Assembly: GCA_038527215.1 (NCBI GenBank) | Contig: JBCBGC010000001.1 | Location: forward strand, 124,001-188,000 | DNA: 64,000 nt | Reading direction: 5' to 3' | From: JAWPMV01 sp038527215 | Lineage (GTDB): Bacteria; Bacteroidota; Bacteroidia; J057 | Shown here: piece by piece, positions 60,467 to 64,000 of the stretch | Layout: each line of letters begins with the position of its first letter | Numbering within the stretch: position 1 is the first letter of the stretch | The notes under the pieces: generated by a model | The model's input: only the letters and a program-made list of their open reading frames with translations | Database searches by the model: none | What the model was told of the DNA's origin: nothing | Program-made: the position numbers and the translations under genes

Positions 60467-61303
60467 TTATTTCCCGGTTCGGGCGAGGGCATCCAGTAAG
60501 GAAAGCGCCTGTTTCTGATAAGGGTGGCCCTGTTGCTGCTGAATCCCTTGCAACACCTCCCGGGCTTGGGCCCAGTCCTCCTTGCGGAGCCAAATCAGGG
60601 CTTTATACCAACTGGCCATATCATAGAAGTAGCTGTTGACCGAAACCTCGTCCAGGTTTTGCAGCGCTTTTTCCCAGGCTTCCGCTTCCATATAGAGGAT
60701 GCCTATGTAAAGAGAAGCCTCGGAAGGGTGGACAAAAGCAATTTCCTGCCTGAGAGCCAGGAGTTGATCCAGGGCTTGGGGCGCCTGTTCCAAATAGGCC
60801 CACTTGGCCTGAATCCAGGCCGAGTCTTCCAAAGTAGCCTGGGCCCTTACCTGAGCTACCGGTCGCTCATAGTATAAGGCAAAATATCCTTCTCCAGAGC
60901 GGGGTGGAGGAGAAGAGAAGAAATAAAAGGGCAAGGCGATCAACACCATGGCCGCCACGGCCACGCCCCACTTCCAAAAAGGCACCCGGCGGATAAAGGG
61001 CATCTCTTGGCTGGGCGGAACCGGAGGCGCTCCATATAGTTCAGGATGCTCTGCCTCCAATTGTTGATAAGCGTGGGCCAGATCAATATCTGAAGGCCCT
61101 AATTTTTGTAATAATTGATTGAGCCGGGCACGTTCCGGGCTGTAGGCAGTCGCGCGTATCAGGGTATGCATGCGCAAATGGACCTGTACCTCTTTTCTAA
61201 AGGGCAGGTCATTCTGACACCTTTGTTCAAAGGCTTTACGTGCAGCCTCGCTCAACTGCCCGTGTAGGTACTGTTCTATCCATTCATGGGTTGAATCAGC
61301 CAT
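60467..61303 (-). CDS. Anti-sigma-like membrane protein with TPR-like outer domain
   Basis: A protein of 278 residues. The N-terminal segment EWIEQYLHGQLSEAARKAFE resembles the start of zinc-less anti-sigma factors of Bacteroidota. One membrane helix (WGVAVAAMVLIALPFYFF) lies near 105-122, followed by a helical TPR-like region (ALDQLLALRQEIAF, AEAWEKALQNLDEV). Its start overlaps the stop of the sigma gene by 8 bp, the usual sign of a sigma/anti-sigma pair with coupled translation. Confidence 0.82.
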   Translation of the reverse strand: MADSTHEWIEQYLHGQLSEAARKAFEQRCQNDLPFRKEVQVHLRMHTLIRATAYSPERARLNQLLQKLGPSDIDLAHAYQQLEAEHPELYGAPPVPPSQEMPFIRRVPFWKWGVAVAAMVLIALPFYFFSSPPPRSGEGYFALYYERPVAQVRAQATLEDSAWIQAKWAYLEQAPQALDQLLALRQEIAFVHPSEASLYIGILYMEAEAWEKALQNLDEVSVNSYFYDMASWYKALIWLRKEDWAQAREVLQGIQQQQGHPYQKQALSLLDALARTGK

Positions 61304-61901
61304 GCGCTTGCTTATGAGAAGATTGCGATTTCTTGATCTGTTTTTTCAAGCGTTCCATGCACTTATATTTCTGAGAGGAAGCCGAACGAGCATTTTTTAA
61401 GCCTAACTTTTGAGCGACTGTTTCCAGGTCATAACCCCAGTATTCCGTGTCCCAAAGTAACTGCCGGCATTTTTCTCCTAGCTCGAAAATCAGCTCCTTT
61501 AAATGGGTGACTTCTTCTTCCAGGATGAGTTTCTGTAAAAAGCTTTTGGCTTCCATCGGCAAATTGGGGATTTCGTAAATCCACTTGATACTTGCCTTAT
61601 GTGTCGTCTTCCGCCGAAGCTTATCACCGCATTTATGTTCAAAAATCTGAAATAAAAAGGTAAAGACCTTACTTCTGCCTTCAAATTTTCCTTTTACCAC
61701 GCTTTCTCTTAGTCCGATAATGGCATCTGCATAGGCCTCAGCAGCCTCTTCCCGGCTGAGCTGGTATTTCTCCATACCCCGGTAGATCAAGCCCAAGTAC
61801 TGCTGGTATAACCAATTGATCATCCGCTCCTGTTGGACTCGGCTTCCCTTCAGTTGGTCGAGGATTTGGGGGTCAGAATATGTTTTTTTCTTGCGATTCA
61901 T
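61296..61901 (-). CDS. ECF-type sigma factor
   Basis: A protein of 201 residues. Region 2 is seen as INWLYQQYLGLIYRG through GRSKVFTFLFQIFEHKCGDKLRRK, region 4 as CRQLLWDTEYWGYDLETVAQKLG and a final basic helix. It would direct RNA polymerase to stress or surface-related promoters. It is transcribed away from the large beta-helix protein at 62057 and coupled to the anti-sigma gene downstream, so the surface protein may be its target (inference). Confidence 0.88.
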   Translation of the reverse strand: MNRKKKTYSDPQILDQLKGSRVQQERMINWLYQQYLGLIYRGMEKYQLSREEAAEAYADAIIGLRESVVKGKFEGRSKVFTFLFQIFEHKCGDKLRRKTTHKASIKWIYEIPNLPMEAKSFLQKLILEEEVTHLKELIFELGEKCRQLLWDTEYWGYDLETVAQKLGLKNARSASSQKYKCMERLKKQIKKSQSSHKQAHG

Positions 61902-62056
61902 GTTGAATCTCAGGTGGTTGCGATTTTTTTTAACAAAAAGGGGTGATGTAGGGAGTCCGGGCGCGACACATTCTTCTACATAACCAACAGTCAGTCCCTG
62001 TATTTAGTATTTCAATATTTAAATTTTTTCCAAACTGAATCAACACTACCCCTGGC

Positions 62057-64000
62057 ATGTTCAAAACCGGATCGTCTGTTACCTTGCTGATGCTCTTCCT
62101 GTTACTGCCTTCTTGTCTCTCTGCCCTGACTGTATTGAATACCAATGACAGTGGAGCCGGCTCTTTTCGAGAAGCAGTCGCCCTGACCCCTGCTGGTGGT
62201 ACCGTCAATTTTGATGCCTCTTTGAGCGGTGCGACCATTACCCTCACTACCGGGGTGATCAATATTGCCAAAAATCTGACTATTGAATGGACCGGAAGCG
62301 GGGATGTGACCCTGGACGGGGACAATAACCAGCAAATCCTGACCATTGCTGCCGGAGCCATCGTTACCATTAACAATCTTGAGTTCATAGATGGCTTTCT
62401 CGGATTTGGTTCTGGTGCTGCCATCGAAAATCTGGGAACCCTGACTGTACAAAATTGCTCCTTTACTGGTTGCAGCACGGGACTCGGCAATGGCGGAGCC
62501 ATCTATAACCGGGATGGAGCCCTGACCCTGAACACATGTGATTTCACCAACAATACGGCCCCTGATGGGGGAGCGGTTGCCTCATTCCAATCTGCCGGGA
62601 CCGCCAGCCTGATCATCAATGGAGGCACTTATAGTGGAAACAGAGCTACAGGGACGTTGGGATCGGGTGAAGGAGGAGCGGTATTGATTGAAGGTGGCTC
62701 CGGCAATCTTAGCAACTTTCTCATGTCCAGTAACCTGGCAGAGTTTGGGGGAGCGATCTACGCCACCTCTACCACCAATCTCTCTATTGCCAATGCCACC
62801 TTTAATACCAATCGAGTAGAAGATGCGGGGAGTGCCATTAACCAGGGTGGGGCCTTGTTCCTTGAAGACCTGAACGCCACCCTTTCTTTTATCTCCTTCA
62901 ATACCAATCAGTCTCAGGAACAGGCGGGAGCGATTTATCTCACCAAAACCGCGGGCTCCTTTTCCACCAGCTTTACCAATATTGCCTTCAGTGGAAACAT
63001 AGCCGGTTCCTCGGCTGGCGCGGTATACACGGACGGCGTGGATTTGACCATTACCAACACCCCTTTTTCCAATAATTCCGGTTCTTTTGGGGGAGGTCTG
63101 TACATGACTGCTGCCACGGTTGGCATTACCCGTGGTTCCTTCTCCGGCAATAACGCTTCCGCCTTTGGCGGAGGGATTTTCAACTCCGGAGGAACCTTGA
63201 CGGCCGATGGCACGCGCTTTTCTACCAACGATGGCGCTTCTCGTGGGGGAGGGATTGCCAACTCTGCGGGGACCGTTACCCTGGATGATTGCCTGCTTTC
63301 AGCTAATACAGGTGGGAGTGGCGCAGGCATCTATAACATTGCTACGGCCCTCACCAACGGCATACTGACCCTGACCAACTGTACCCTGAGCGGCAATCAA
63401 GCCGGCGTAGGGAGCAGTGGGGGAGGTATTCATAACCTTAGCGGCACCCTTACACTGACCTCCAGTACCCTGACCCTCAATTCCGCCCAGGATGGCGGGG
63501 GCGTTTTCCTGGAAACTGGCTCGCTTACGCCTACCATGACCCTGGACCATGCCGTGATCGCGGGTAATACGGCCGTCGGCCTGGGACAGGATGGCTATAA
63601 TCCCTCCGGTACCCTGACCTCTAACGATTATAATTTTATTGGGGACAATGACGATTTGGGCTTGACCCTGTCAGCCAATGACTGGGCCGGTTCCTCCTCG
63701 GGCAGTGGAGTGCTGGACGCCCAGCTTGGCAGCTTGCAGGATAACGGAGGGGATACCCATACCCACCTCCCGGCCTGCGGCAGTCCGTTAATTGATTCGG
63801 GAAATAGTGCCTCGGCTCCGGCCACCGACCAACGGGGCCAGGCACGTCCCGGATTTTCTCAGGCAGACAGGGGCGCGGTAGAAGTGCAGGCGGCTGATAT
63901 CGGCAGTGCCACCACCCATACGGTGACCAGCATAGCCAACACCGGTGCTGGCTCTCTGAGAAGAACCGTCCTAAACGCCTGCCCTGACGATCTGATCGAC
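62057..64000 (+). CDS. Surface beta-helix protein with choice-of-anchor Q domain (cut by window edge)
   Basis: 648 codons are visible from the ATG at 62057 and the frame stays open at the window end. A signal peptide (LLMLFLLLPSCLSA) is followed by Gly/Asn/Thr-rich repeats of the right-handed parallel beta-helix type, each containing GGA(I/V)Y or GGGI(Y/F)N. Residues near 500-610 match the choice-of-anchor Q pattern (HLPACGSPLIDSGNSA, then DQRGQARPG). A second round begins at TVTSIANTGAGSLRRTV, like residues after the signal peptide, so the protein is probably multi-repeat and very large. Likely a surface adhesin. Confidence 0.88.
   Translation, partial: MFKTGSSVTLLMLFLLLPSCLSALTVLNTNDSGAGSFREAVALTPAGGTVNFDASLSGATITLTTGVINIAKNLTIEWTGSGDVTLDGDNNQQILTIAAGAIVTINNLEFIDGFLGFGSGAAIENLGTLTVQNCSFTGCSTGLGNGGAIYNRDGALTLNTCDFTNNTAPDGGAVASFQSAGTASLIINGGTYSGNRATGTLGSGEGGAVLIEGGSGNLSNFLMSSNLAEFGGAIYATSTTNLSIANATFNTNRVEDAGSAINQGGALFLEDLNATLSFISFNTNQSQEQAGAIYLTKTAGSFSTSFTNIAFSGNIAGSSAGAVYTDGVDLTITNTPFSNNSGSFGGGLYMTAATVGITRGSFSGNNASAFGGGIFNSGGTLTADGTRFSTNDGASRGGGIANSAGTVTLDDCLLSANTGGSGAGIYNIATALTNGILTLTNCTLSGNQAGVGSSGGGIHNLSGTLTLTSSTLTLNSAQDGGGVFLETGSLTPTMTLDHAVIAGNTAVGLGQDGYNPSGTLTSNDYNFIGDNDDLGLTLSANDWAGSSSGSGVLDAQLGSLQDNGGDTHTHLPACGSPLIDSGNSASAPATDQRGQARPGFSQADRGAVEVQAADIGSATTHTVTSIANTGAGSLRRTVLNACPDDLID

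Overview
The window looks like a chromosomal segment of a Bacteroidota bacterium, most probably a Saprospiria (Lewinella-like) lineage. The reasons are type IX secretion signatures (a PorP/SprF protein, a gliding-motility-type C-terminal domain, a Por-type sorting tail), Bacteroidota-style promoters (TTG, about 20 nt, TAnnTTTG) with little Shine-Dalgarno signal, a carB lacking the C-terminal regulatory domain, and a rplM-rpsI-rpsB run. Species-level placement is inference.

Layout. 0-6.2 kb is a minus-strand run: a glycosyltransferase cut by the window edge, DUF1801, a small membrane protein, a GNAT, an Lhr-type helicase, a lipoprotein hydrolase and an outer-membrane protein. 6.2-6.65 kb is a palindrome-rich repeat block. 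6.65-15.2 kb carries smc, small proteins, a membrane-anchored subtilase, PorP/SprF and a DUF2027-Smr protein. 15.3-15.8 kb is a DUF433/DUF5615 toxin-antitoxin-like pair, followed by a 21-bp-period iteron array and a terminator-ended structured RNA candidate.

16.66-24.27 kb is the most unusual part. It is an array of 23 tRNA genes or tRNA-like genes covering every amino acid except Thr, followed by a PcfJ-domain protein, an HNH endonuclease and an RtcB RNA ligase. Several tRNAs are non-standard. Two carry the same 54/55-nt two-hairpin insertion between T-stem and T-loop. The Asn-like and Tyr-like genes have the 5' side of the anticodon arm replaced by a 16-nt palindrome. Both Leu tRNAs lack the long variable arm, and Cys lacks a D-stem. 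This combination suggests an accessory tRNA supply or repair island, possibly with intron-like elements.

24.4-33.1 kb returns to core genes: phosphatase, WD40 and DivIVA proteins, dcd, riboflavin synthase, a large secreted protein, and rplM-rpsI-rpsB. 33-40 kb holds an ankyrin protein, an ABC ATPase, a two-component pair and an alpha-oxoamine synthase. 40.4-46.5 kb looks like a glycan-processing neighbourhood (DUF1460 amidase, ROK kinase, glycosylasparaginase-like enzyme, CutC, a clan GH-D-like hydrolase).

46.5-47.95 kb holds a TetR regulator and two paralogous small-RNA candidates. A shared inverted-repeat operator (GTCACC-N4-RGTNAC-like) lies before the regulator and before each RNA. The RNAs share a 23-nt box, and their stems are conserved by compensatory change. 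This is the second candidate undescribed system.

48-64 kb carries pckA, a GNAT, a methyltransferase, secreted T9SS-type proteins, carB, queA-ispD, a sigma/anti-sigma pair and the start of a beta-helix surface protein that runs off the window.
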